This document shows positions 52,562-61,243 of a stretch of 64,000 nt of DNA, piece after piece. The stretch comes from Hahellaceae bacterium. GTDB lineage: Bacteria > Pseudomonadota > Gammaproteobacteria > Pseudomonadales > Oleiphilaceae. The stretch is taken from positions 426,506 through 490,505 of the forward strand of contig JADJWY010000009.1 of the NCBI GenBank assembly GCA_016716085.1, written 5' to 3'. Numbering within the stretch: position 1 is the first letter of the stretch; each line of letters opens with the position of its first letter. A program made the position numbers and the translations under genes. The notes beneath the pieces are model-generated. The model did no database searches. It saw only the letters and a list, made by a program, of their open reading frames with translations, and had not been told where the DNA came from.

Positions 52562-52864
52562 TCAGAATTTGTCCGGCCTGAGGACCATGACATCGCTGAT
52601 GAACACCACCATGGCATAGTCATCATAGTAGCGGGTCTGAAGATGGTGAGCGATGGCATCCGCCGTTACACTGTCGCAAAGAATTTCAATGCGAATATTT
52701 CCGTTTTCATCCCAGGTGCCGCTGCGCATCCCTCGACTGCCCTGACCGCGGGCTTCGGTAATCGTGAACCCCCTGGCACCGAGTTTTTTGAAATCTTCAG
52801 GTAAGATTTTTTCTAATGCACTTTCAGTGACGATGGTTAATAGCTTTCGGGCGACATGACTCAT
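52562..52864 (-). CDS. PII-like protein, SbtB type
   Basis: A 100-residue protein with the ferredoxin-like PII fold (KLLTIVTESALEKILPEDFKKLGARGFTI at the start). The stretch around residues 40-52 (GQGSRGMRSGTW) occupies the T-loop position and does not carry the classical uridylylated tyrosine. Three bases separate it from the upstream SbtA-like transporter. In cyanobacteria SbtB binds adenine nucleotides and gates SbtA; the same pairing is inferred here. Confidence 0.85.
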   Translation of the reverse strand: MSHVARKLLTIVTESALEKILPEDFKKLGARGFTITEARGQGSRGMRSGTWDENGNIRIEILCDSVTADAIAHHLQTRYYDDYAMVVFISDVMVLRPDKF

Positions 52865-52867
52865 GCG

Positions 52868-53818
52868 TTAGCTCCTGGCGATGGCAAAGAGTTGTTCTGT
52901 CATCGTGTGGTAAAGGGGAATGCCCACCAGTACGTTGAAGGGGAAGGTTACGCCGAGTGAGGCCGCCAGGGAAAGTGTTGGATTGGCCTCAGGTACCGAA
53001 ATCCTCATGGCCGCCGGAACCGCGATATAAGAGGCGCTCGCTGCCAGAATAGCCAGCATCGCCGTTCCGCCCAGCGACAGACCCAGATTGAAGCCGATGA
53101 GCATACCAATCACAGAGGATACCAGTGGCATGACGATACCAAATACCAGTAGAAAGGGGCCGTACTGCCGCAGGCTGCTGAACTGTGAGGCGGTGATTAA
53201 GCCCATCTCCAGCAGGAATAGCGCCAGGACACCTTTAAACAAGTCGAAAAAGAGCGGCTTAATGGATGCAAGTCCTTCATAACCCGCTATCCAGCCGATC
53301 AGAAGGCCGCCAATCAGCAGGACAATACCCTTACCGAGAAACACTTCGTGGGCCACCTGACCGATGCGGATGTCCCGGTTGAGTCCCTTTGCCAGAAGAA
53401 TGCCGACGACAATCGCAGGAATTTCCAGAACCGCGAGCAGGAACGGCATGTGTGCCTCGAAAGGAATCTCCCGCGTCATAAAATAGGCCGTTGCGACGGC
53501 ATAGGTGGCGACGCTCACCGAGCCATAATGGGCCGCAACGGAGGCGGCATCAGCACGCTTTAGTCGCCCCACATGACGCAGAACCGGAAAGGCCAGAAGT
53601 GGCAATACGGCGCCCATCGCGATAACCGCCAGCGCCTGGAAGGCCAGCGATCCGACAGGTTGTCGGGCAAGTTCGACGCCACCTTTGAGGCCTATCGTCA
53701 GCAGTAGCAGCATGCTGATGAGTTCATAAATCGCCGAGGGCAGTCGAACGTCGGCACGCATAAGCCCAGCGGTTAGTCCAAGAATAAAGAACAGGAGTAC
53801 CGGATCGAGTGAGGTCAC
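52868..53818 (-). CDS. SbtA-family sodium-dependent bicarbonate transporter
   Basis: A 316-residue membrane protein with about ten hydrophobic segments in the two-halves arrangement of SbtA (AHYGSVSVATYAVATAYF in the first half and ASASYIAVPAAMRISVPEANP in the second, the repeated binding-site motifs). It is expected to import bicarbonate with Na+. GTG 53818 was chosen because GGGAG precedes it. The PII-like gene follows after three bases. No carbon-fixation genes are in the window, so it may feed carboxylases of a heterotroph. Confidence 0.9.
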   Translation of the reverse strand: MTSLDPVLLFFILGLTAGLMRADVRLPSAIYELISMLLLLTIGLKGGVELARQPVGSLAFQALAVIAMGAVLPLLAFPVLRHVGRLKRADAASVAAHYGSVSVATYAVATAYFMTREIPFEAHMPFLLAVLEIPAIVVGILLAKGLNRDIRIGQVAHEVFLGKGIVLLIGGLLIGWIAGYEGLASIKPLFFDLFKGVLALFLLEMGLITASQFSSLRQYGPFLLVFGIVMPLVSSVIGMLIGFNLGLSLGGTAMLAILAASASYIAVPAAMRISVPEANPTLSLAASLGVTFPFNVLVGIPLYHTMTEQLFAIARS

Positions 53819-54017
53819 GAAGTTTCTCCCTGAGCGTGAGGCGCAGAAGTACATTACTGCATCAAGTATGACGTGATGCCAATGTAAGAAAAAGTCGATT
53901 TATTTTGACTTATTGATCGAAAAAACAGGTTTATTGGTGGCTTTATAGCTGGTACCCCTCTCAATAACGTATGATGCCCTGGTTTGGTTATTTGGACATG
54001 AGAAAGGAATCTGACGC

Positions 54018-55304
54018 GTGAAAATTGCTATCGTTGGCAGCGGTATTGCCGGCTTGAGTGCGGCCTGGTTACTGGGGCGGCATCATCAGGTGACCTTGTT
54101 TGAACGCCACGGGCGTCCTGGCATGGGTGCCCATAATCTGGACTACACCTTTTCAAATCAGACTGTGCGCATTGACGTCCCGATTCGTGCCTTTAATCAG
54201 AATCACTATCGGAACCTGGTCAGGTTTTATGACCTGATGGGCGTCGAAACTCTGCGCACTGACCATTCCGCCGCCTACAGTCACCCCTCAGCGAAGCAGC
54301 CTTTCTTCGCCTATCGTTATCTCGGCATTGGCCGCCGCTCCCTTCCTCGCCCCGCCGGATGGCGTCATTGGTCTTTGGATTCCGTGAAAATTGCGTGCGA
54401 TGCCTTTCGTTTCTTAATCACCGCCCGTCGTGACCAGCGTCGGGGATTCACGAAGGGGCAGACGATTGCGGAGTACATGATTTCACGCGGATACTCCGCC
54501 TTGTTCAGTGAGCAGGTGTTACTGCCCTCATTTGCGGCAATCGGTACCTGCTCCTACCGGGCCATACGACAATATCCCGCCGACACGATTATTGATTTCA
54601 TGACCAGCGGCCTGTTGTTTAATGGCATCTGGCGAGCCAAAAGCGGGGCGGATGACGCCATTGCGCGGATGCTGGAGCATTGTGATCAGCTCATATGCAA
54701 CACCTCCATCGTGTCCATTCGCACACACGTTCGCAAAGGCCAGCCTGCCGGCGTTGTTTTGGAGGACAACCAGAAGAATCGGCATACTTTTGACCGCGTG
54801 GTGCTGGCTGTTCAGGCGAATCAGGCGGCCGATATGCTGGGCGACGAGGAGCGCGAAGCGCGCAAATACCTGCGCTCGGTAGGTTATGAACGCAGTGAAG
54901 TCGTGGTTCACACCGATGCGCGCCTGGCACCGGGGCATGGACAATCATCTCCCCCGGTCCTGTTTGAGGTGGACAGCCTGCAGGACAAGCCGATGGCCAG
55001 TATCTGCCTGAATAAACTCTATCCGTCCCTGAAAAAAGCCCCCGCCATTTTTCAGACCTGGAACCCGTTACGCGAGCCTGCACCGGGTACGGTCGTCGGC
55101 AGGGCCTTTTTCGAACGACCGCTGGTGACGCTGGAAAGTCAGGACAGTATCCAAAAACTCAGACAACTGAATCAGGACCCCAATCGCCTGATCGGGTTCA
55201 GCGGGTCCTTTGCCCACCCCGGCATTCCGCTGCTCGAAAGTGCGCTGCAATCCTCAATGGACATTGCACGGCATTGGGGCGTTGATATTCCCTGGTCCAT
55301 CTGA
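54018..55304 (+). CDS. FAD-dependent amine oxidase/NAD(P)-binding protein
   Basis: A 428-residue flavoprotein with the dinucleotide motif GSGIAGLSAAWLL at the N-terminus and a second FAD/NAD contact GRPGMG, then the amine-oxidase body. It ends with the FAD-binding GSFAHPGIPLLESA segment. Related proteins desaturate or oxidise hydrophobic substrates such as carotenoids or fatty acids. The start is GTG 54018 behind AAAGGAA. It is divergent from the SbtA gene and monocistronic. Substrate unknown. Confidence 0.83.
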   Translation: MKIAIVGSGIAGLSAAWLLGRHHQVTLFERHGRPGMGAHNLDYTFSNQTVRIDVPIRAFNQNHYRNLVRFYDLMGVETLRTDHSAAYSHPSAKQPFFAYRYLGIGRRSLPRPAGWRHWSLDSVKIACDAFRFLITARRDQRRGFTKGQTIAEYMISRGYSALFSEQVLLPSFAAIGTCSYRAIRQYPADTIIDFMTSGLLFNGIWRAKSGADDAIARMLEHCDQLICNTSIVSIRTHVRKGQPAGVVLEDNQKNRHTFDRVVLAVQANQAADMLGDEEREARKYLRSVGYERSEVVVHTDARLAPGHGQSSPPVLFEVDSLQDKPMASICLNKLYPSLKKAPAIFQTWNPLREPAPGTVVGRAFFERPLVTLESQDSIQKLRQLNQDPNRLIGFSGSFAHPGIPLLESALQSSMDIARHWGVDIPWSI

Positions 55305-55314
55305 CACTGCAGCG

Positions 55315-55863
55315 TCAGTACGGACGCTCTCCCACCCAGTTACCCGGCGGGTCGTAATTGCATACCAGTACGATCCCGCCACCGTTCGGACAGAAGGCCG
55401 CCGCACAGCCCACTCTCAGGGTATTTTTCCAGACAATCTGGGTGTAATGGCCGCACATACAGCCTGGGCGGCAGCGATTCATCGACCAGGAATAGTCGGG
55501 TTTCTCGTCATACCAGGACTGAACTGCATCAGGCGGGTAATACGTCGGGTTGCTGCACCAGAATAAATTCTCCCCCCAACCTGGGTTGAGGAGGCCTGCG
55601 TTGTGGTCGAGCGCACCGCCATTGAAGTGGGCAAGGTAATCGGCTTTGGCTTGTGCATAGTGTTCAAGCGCCATATCCCAGGTGAGGTCGGGTAGCCAGA
55701 CCCCCTCGCTACGACGCAGTCGGTTGTGGGCATCCAGCATGCGTCTGACCTGTTCACGTGTATCGAGACCCTGAGGGGCGTAGAGGTAATCGTTTGGGGT
55801 CATGGCATCCCGTTCCTTGGTTCGCATGAGTTCCAGTGTCTCAGAATTGACGGGGGGATTCAT
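55315..55863 (-). CDS. CAP/SCP-superfamily domain protein
   Basis: A 182-residue CAP domain (~35-182) with the four signatures: LDAHNRLRRSEGV, GENLFWCSN, GHYTQIVWKNTLRVGC and VCNYDPPGNWVGERPY. The conserved His pair and acidic residues are present, as are six cysteines suited to disulphides. No signal peptide is visible from the ATG, which is odd for a family that is normally exported. Either the true start or a leader has been lost, or the protein acts in the cytoplasm. It converges on the amine oxidase with ten bases between. Confidence 0.87.
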   Translation of the reverse strand: MNPPVNSETLELMRTKERDAMTPNDYLYAPQGLDTREQVRRMLDAHNRLRRSEGVWLPDLTWDMALEHYAQAKADYLAHFNGGALDHNAGLLNPGWGENLFWCSNPTYYPPDAVQSWYDEKPDYSWSMNRCRPGCMCGHYTQIVWKNTLRVGCAAAFCPNGGGIVLVCNYDPPGNWVGERPY

Positions 55864-55976
55864 CCATGTTCGATGGACCAGAGGACATTTGGCAAAACTT
55901 GCCTATGCTTAGGAGAATGCCTTGGTTGCGCTTGAACGGAAAAGTTGTGCGTGTCTAAACCCTCTATTTATCGTCA

Positions 55977-58433
55977 TTGTACGTTTTGGCTTTCGCTGCA
56001 GGCCCTTTTGCTGGCATTCTGGTCTTCCTTGCTCGCGACACCACGGTTTGGCAGGTCAGCCAGAAAGCCACACCGAACTTTGGCTATTCGAAATCGACCT
56101 GGTGGTTTGCCTTGCCCGTCGTTAATGCAAGTCATGAGTCGATTGATCGTCTGGTCGAAGTCAGTTACCCCCCCCTGGATGAGGTGGACTTCATCTGGCA
56201 GGTTGCAGGCCAGCACCCCCAACACCTGACCATGGGCGACCGGGTCGCCTTTTCCGCCCGCCAGATTGCTCATCGAAACTATCTGTTTTCACTCACGCTG
56301 GCCCCGATGCAGGAGGGCTTACTGATCCTGAAAGTGCGCAGCAGTAGCTCGCTGCAATTGCCCCTGGTTCTGTTCGATCCGGCGACCTTCCATGTGAAGG
56401 ATCAATTTGCACTGACCGGCCAAATGCTCTATTTCGGCGCCATGCTGGTCATGGTGTTATTCAACGCCTTTCTGTATCTCTCACTGCGTGAGCGTGTTTA
56501 CCTACATTACATTCTTTTTGTCACGTGCTTTATGTTGGTGCAGGCCTGTCTGCACGGTTTTCCCAATCAGTTTTTCTTTCAGGATACACCCTGGCTACAA
56601 GACCAACTGTTGTTGGTCTCAATCCCTGGTATTGTGTTGTTCGCCAGCCTGTTCACCCGCAACTTTCTAAGCCTTCAGGAGCATTCGCCGCGCTTCAACA
56701 TCTTTTTCATTGGAATGGCCGTTTATGCGGCGGTTATGGTGGTTGCAGGTCTCTTTGTTCCCTACAGCAAGGCGATTCTCTTTAATGTAATCGGCGTATT
56801 ACCGGCCTCTTTGGGTTGTCTGATCATAGGGCCGGTGCTCTGGAAGCAGGGGCATCGAATCGCTCGTTTCTACACTCTGGCCTGGCTCAGCATCACCATC
56901 GCTTCTTTTCTCCTGGCACTCAACAAAATCGGGCTTTTGCCCCGCAATTTCTTCACCGAAAATGGACTGCAGTTCGGCTCAGTTTTGGAGGCCATTTTGT
57001 TGTCGCTGGCCTTGGCGGATCGACTCAACTTCGAACGTGAAGCGCGTTTCAAGGCACAGCAGCGCGTGCTGGAAGAGACACAGGCCCGACGAAAGGCAGA
57101 GGAACGTCTGATTTATGATGCCCTGCACGTGCCACTCACCGGATTGCCCAACCGCGTCTATCTGGAATACTGGTACCGGAAACAGCAGGCGGCCGAAAAA
57201 CTACCCGAACAACTGGGGCTCGGATTGTTTTTTCTGAGCCGTTTCCATGAGGTCAATAAAACCCTCGGGCATGAAAAAGCTGACCAGTTGCTCAAGAAAT
57301 TGGCGACGTCCCTCAATCAAAAGACCTTAAGCCTGTCAGGTGTCGTGGAAATTGAAAGTTCTCCGATGCGGGCGTCGATCGCCTCGGTCGAAGGGGTCAG
57401 CTTTGGCATTTTGTTCGAGAACCCGGAAAGTGACGATATCAAGGCGGCATTACGTAGCATCACCAGTCTGCTGGCGGAACCCATCGAATTTGACGGCATG
57501 ATGATTGATCTGGGCGGCACGACGGGTGTCGCCATCAAACCCGATCACGGTCAGCATCTACCTGACCTGATCCGAAACGCCCAGATTGCTATCGATATGA
57601 GCATTCGTGCCGGTCAGCTCATTACGCAGTATCACGACAGCATCAACCCCTATAATCCCCGTCGTTTGAGTCTCGCGGGTGAACTGAGACGCGCGTTGAA
57701 GCAGGGCGGGCTTTACCTGGTCTTCCAACCCAAAGTACGTGCTCAGGATGGACAGCCCTGTGGATTGGAAGCCCTGTTGCGCTGGGAACACGAGCAACTG
57801 GGCTTTATTCCGCCGGACGAGTTCATTCCCATTGCGGAGCAAACCGGGATCATCCATTCGTTGACCGAGTGGGTGTTACAGGAAGCGTCCCGTCATGTGT
57901 CTGAATTACGACGGATGGGGTATCCGCTCACGGTTGCGATCAACATCTCGGCGATTAACCTGAAGGAGAAAGACCTGGTTAGCCGCGTCCGGCAGGTCCT
58001 CAAGCAACATGAGATAGTCTCTGAGAATATCACGCTGGAAGTCACTGAGTCAGCGTTGATGGAAAACCCGGAACATGCGCTGCTGATCCTTAATGAACTT
58101 AGCGGCATTGGTGTGCGCCTGTCGATTGATGATTTCGGCACGGGCTACTCCTCGCTGGCCTACCTGAAAAAAATGCCGGTTCAGGAAATTAAAATCGACC
58201 GCTCTTTCGTCATGGATATGGACCGTGATCGCGGTGATGCCATCATCGTCCACACTACGGTGAACATGTGTCATGACCTCGGCTTGCAGGTCGTCGCAGA
58301 GGGCGTCGAAACCGCCGAAAGCCAGGAGCAGCTGAAAGGCTTCGGGTGCGACTACCTGCAAGGGTATCTGTTGAGTCGTCCGCTCAAGTTTCCCGATTTG
58401 CTGAAATGGTTGGCGGAACGAAGTGGAGCCTAG
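55977..58433 (+). CDS. DISM-7TM-GGDEF-EAL protein (c-di-GMP phosphodiesterase candidate), 5' end uncertain
   Basis: An ~818-residue protein: periplasmic 7TMR-DISMED2 sensor (~25-150), seven membrane segments (~150-345), a coiled linker, a GGDEF-like domain (~385-545) and an EAL domain (~560-818). The GGDEF motif reads EGVSF, so cyclase activity is unlikely. The EAL domain is complete (EALLRW, NISAINL, EVTES, DDFGTG, KIDRSF, AEGVE), pointing to c-di-GMP breakdown. The TTG start at 55977 lacks a ribosome site. A better-looking signal peptide lies in another frame from GTG 55951 (FWLSLQALLLAFWSSLLAT) and would need a frameshift near 56035 to connect. The 3' end overlaps the sulfatase pseudogene by four bases. 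Confidence 0.85.
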   Translation: MYVLAFAAGPFAGILVFLARDTTVWQVSQKATPNFGYSKSTWWFALPVVNASHESIDRLVEVSYPPLDEVDFIWQVAGQHPQHLTMGDRVAFSARQIAHRNYLFSLTLAPMQEGLLILKVRSSSSLQLPLVLFDPATFHVKDQFALTGQMLYFGAMLVMVLFNAFLYLSLRERVYLHYILFVTCFMLVQACLHGFPNQFFFQDTPWLQDQLLLVSIPGIVLFASLFTRNFLSLQEHSPRFNIFFIGMAVYAAVMVVAGLFVPYSKAILFNVIGVLPASLGCLIIGPVLWKQGHRIARFYTLAWLSITIASFLLALNKIGLLPRNFFTENGLQFGSVLEAILLSLALADRLNFEREARFKAQQRVLEETQARRKAEERLIYDALHVPLTGLPNRVYLEYWYRKQQAAEKLPEQLGLGLFFLSRFHEVNKTLGHEKADQLLKKLATSLNQKTLSLSGVVEIESSPMRASIASVEGVSFGILFENPESDDIKAALRSITSLLAEPIEFDGMMIDLGGTTGVAIKPDHGQHLPDLIRNAQIAIDMSIRAGQLITQYHDSINPYNPRRLSLAGELRRALKQGGLYLVFQPKVRAQDGQPCGLEALLRWEHEQLGFIPPDEFIPIAEQTGIIHSLTEWVLQEASRHVSELRRMGYPLTVAINISAINLKEKDLVSRVRQVLKQHEIVSENITLEVTESALMENPEHALLILNELSGIGVRLSIDDFGTGYSSLAYLKKMPVQEIKIDRSFVMDMDRDRGDAIIVHTTVNMCHDLGLQVVAEGVETAESQEQLKGFGCDYLQGYLLSRPLKFPDLLKWLAERSGA

Positions 58434-60201
58434 CATCCCTTAAGTGTGCGGTGTCGACGCCAGCCCCAGAATAAGCCCAGCACGATTAGAAGACCTATAA
58501 CGGGTTTCGCAAGCACAGGGAGTACCGCATTTCGCAAGGCATTTTTCTGAACCTGAGCGATCGGTTCGTACCCCTCGGAAATGGGCAGTACACCAAAGGT
58601 CCTGGCATAATTCGCATAGTCTTCCTGCAGTTCATTAAATCGATCCGGTTCCACAACCTGTAAATCCTGAGTCTCCCCCGGATCAGACCGGAGGTTGTAG
58701 AGATGCCAGGCGTTGTCCCCAATCGGGGGCAGGTTTTTCAATAATTTGTAGTCACCTTTAAACAGTGCGGCATTGCCTGACAATTCATACCCTACCGGAT
58801 GATTTGTCGGATAAACGGTCGTGGATTCCCCACGTAAAACGGGCAAAAGGCTTCGTCCGGTCATCGCTTCGATACGCTGACCGTTCAACGCTGAAGCGGG
58901 TTGAGGGACATGGGCCAGGTCGAGCAGAGTCGGCGCAATGTCCGTCACAAACGCAAAACTGTGATGGATCTGTCCTTCTTTTGGAAGTGCTGGCCCGGAA
59001 ATGATGAACGGCACCCTGAGCCCGCCTTCACCGGCGTAAAACTTATACGTTGCCAAGGGCGAGGCGGCGGCACTCGCCCAACTGGGGCCAATGATCGCAT
59101 AGGTGCCTTTGCCCCCCCAATCGATCAAGCGAGCGATCATACTGCCAGTCCAGCCACCAGCGGCTCAAGGTCACCGCATAGGGATCAGAGGCTTCGGCGC
59201 CATTGTCTGATAGAAAAATAAATACCGTGTTTTCATACGCGCCTGTGCGTTTCAAATACGCAATCAAGCGGCCGACTTCATGATCCATCGCTTCTGCCAT
59301 GGCGGCATAGACTTCCATACGACGGGCCTGATAGGCCTTTTCCGATTCAGAGAGTGTATCCCAGTCGGTGGTTGTCGCCATGCGTTGCATGGCCGCGCCA
59401 TCTGGGATAACACCCTGCGCGATTGCATTTTTGCGGCGGGCTTCGCGCAATGCATCCCAGCCCTGATCATATTTTCCATGCTGTTTGTCGACAAAGGCGC
59501 GCGGCGCTTGCAGTGGAATATGGTTGGCTTGAAACGCAACATAGGAAAAGAAAGGCTTGGTATCTTTACCGCGATTGGACTCGATCTGTTGGATGGCAGT
59601 ATCGACAAAGAACGTGGAAGAATAATAATCCTCAGGCAACGCATAGATCCGCTGCCCCTCTTCATACCAATACACCTCAGGCTTGAGCATCAGGTAAGGG
59701 CGCATTTCCCAATTATCTGAGCCGCTGTCCGCCTGAATCATTGTACGCTTCGTGTCCGAGATGCCACTTGCCCGCTATATAGGTGTGATAGCCGCCTTCT
59801 CGCAGCAAACTGGCGACCGTCACGACATTGCGGTCCAAAACGCCGAGGTAGCCCGGTTTCCCTGCATGCTCATCCGGCATGGTCTCTGGCATATTGCCGA
59901 CCCCATTGCGATGATTGTCCACTCCAGTCATCAACATTGCACGCGTCGGTGCGCATGAAGCGGCAACATGAAAGTTGGTGAAGCGAGTTCCCTGAGCGGC
60001 CAACGCATCCAGATTAGGTGTCGGGATTTCTCCACCGAAGGCTCCGACATCGCTAAATCCCCAATCGTCCGCCAACAACAGAACGATATTGGGAGGCGTC
60101 CCGGCGAGCGCATTCAGCGAGAGTGCGCAGGCCGCCACCAGCAGCGAGCGAGTCAGCATCGGCATGTTCGAGCGGCGAGCAGGAAGGCAGATCACAGGCA
60201 T
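58430..60201 (-). pseudogene. Arylsulfatase gene with two frameshifts
   Basis: Three consecutive segments in different frames together encode one arylsulfatase. 60201-59713 carries the signal peptide, LLLADDWGFSD metal site and the CAPTR motif whose cysteine becomes formylglycine. 59741-59043 carries QADSGSDNW to SDNGAEASD. 59140-58430 carries IIGPSWASAAASP, EGGLRVP and the C-terminus with a membrane segment. The second break sits in a run of seven C at 59112-59118, where six would restore the frame. The first lies near 59735, where about ten residues normally found between GKWHLG and the TMIQADSG segment also seem missing, so it looks like a small deletion. The ATG follows the LysR stop directly (TAAATG). 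Such enzymes remove sulfate from aryl or sugar esters in the periplasm. Confidence 0.85.
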
Positions 60202-61104
60202 TTACTCCTCGTTCGATCGGACACAAATATCACGTAACTGATCTCGTAACCAGCGATGAACCTGATCCCCATCCATACGAGGGTGCCAGAGCATCGAAAC
60301 GGTGATTTCGGGTGCAGGGACCGGCAGCGGAAAGCTCAACAGGCCTCGTCGCAGATTTTCAGTAAATCGCTCGGGAACTGCAGTCAGCAGATCGGTAGAT
60401 CGAGTCAATGCGAGGGCTGCAGCAAAACCATCGACTGTGGTCTGTATTTGACGTTCCAGTTTCATGGCGCTCAGAACTTCATCAATCAAGCCTTTATCGC
60501 TCCCTCTTCGCGAGACCAGTACATGTCGGGCTGAAGCGAAACGCGCAAGGGTCATCGGGTGACTTGCCAGCGGGTGCTCGGGCCGCATCACGCCGACAAA
60601 CTGGTCTCGAAACAGCATTCGCGTGCGTATCTCCGGGCCGGTTTGTTCGCTGACCACCCCGGTTTCCAAATCAACCAGGCCCTCACGTAGGGCCTGGCTG
60701 TCCTGCGTTGTTTTTTGCAGGAACCGCAAGCGAATACCGGGGGCCTCCTTCGCGACATGCTCAACCAGTTCGGGTCCGAAATTTTCAACGAAACCGTCGC
60801 TGGATCTCAGCGTAAACGTCCTGGCGACCTGTTTGAGATTAATATCGCTGGCCGGACTCAGCACCGTAAGCACTTCTTGGGTCAGTCGACCGATATCCTT
60901 ACGCAGCTCCAGTGCACGTGGGGTCGGAACGAGTCCCCGGCCCGCCCTCACCAGCAGGGGATCCCCCAGCGTCTCCCGTAAGCGGGTAAGCGACCGGCTC
61001 ATTGCAGATGGGCTTAGCCGCAAACGTTTTGCCGCACGCGCCACGTTGCCTTCATCCAGCAGGACATTCAGGGTGATAAGCAAATTCAGGTCGGGTGATG
61101 GCAT
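60202..61104 (-). CDS. LysR-family transcriptional regulator
   Basis: A 300-residue LysR protein with the N-terminal winged helix-turn-helix (GNVARAAKRLRLSPSAMSRSLTRLRETLGDPLLVR) and the two-lobed effector domain. It is divergent from an MFS exporter and directly upstream of the sulfatase, whose start codon follows its stop. Either neighbour may be the target. ATG 61104 was chosen; a GTG three codons upstream is also possible. Confidence 0.9.
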   Translation of the reverse strand: MPSPDLNLLITLNVLLDEGNVARAAKRLRLSPSAMSRSLTRLRETLGDPLLVRAGRGLVPTPRALELRKDIGRLTQEVLTVLSPASDINLKQVARTFTLRSSDGFVENFGPELVEHVAKEAPGIRLRFLQKTTQDSQALREGLVDLETGVVSEQTGPEIRTRMLFRDQFVGVMRPEHPLASHPMTLARFASARHVLVSRRGSDKGLIDEVLSAMKLERQIQTTVDGFAAALALTRSTDLLTAVPERFTENLRRGLLSFPLPVPAPEITVSMLWHPRMDGDQVHRWLRDQLRDICVRSNEE

Positions 61105-61155
61105 GGTAAACACCGGTTGCGTCGAAGGTCGCAGGTAATAATGTTGTGCGTCTCA

Positions 61156-61172
61156 TGCATCTATTAAATGCA
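61156..61172. promoter_or_regulatory. Candidate LysR-type binding site
   Basis: TGCAT-N7-ATGCA is an interrupted dyad of LysR form in the gap between the divergent LysR and MFS genes, about 50 bases before the regulator start. It is a natural site for autoregulation and for control of the MFS gene. The assignment rests on symmetry and position only. Confidence 0.4.
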
Positions 61173-61243
61173 AATGATGCGTCTTCTGCAAGTTTGTTTG
61201 AGGTTTTATGCTGTCAAAAGTAAATGATGACAGGCGGTTCAGT

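Noticed and set aside
53885..53915. AAGTC-N10-GACTT dyad in the SbtA/amine oxidase divergent region
   Set aside because: Five-base arms with a long spacer in AT-rich sequence are expected by chance.
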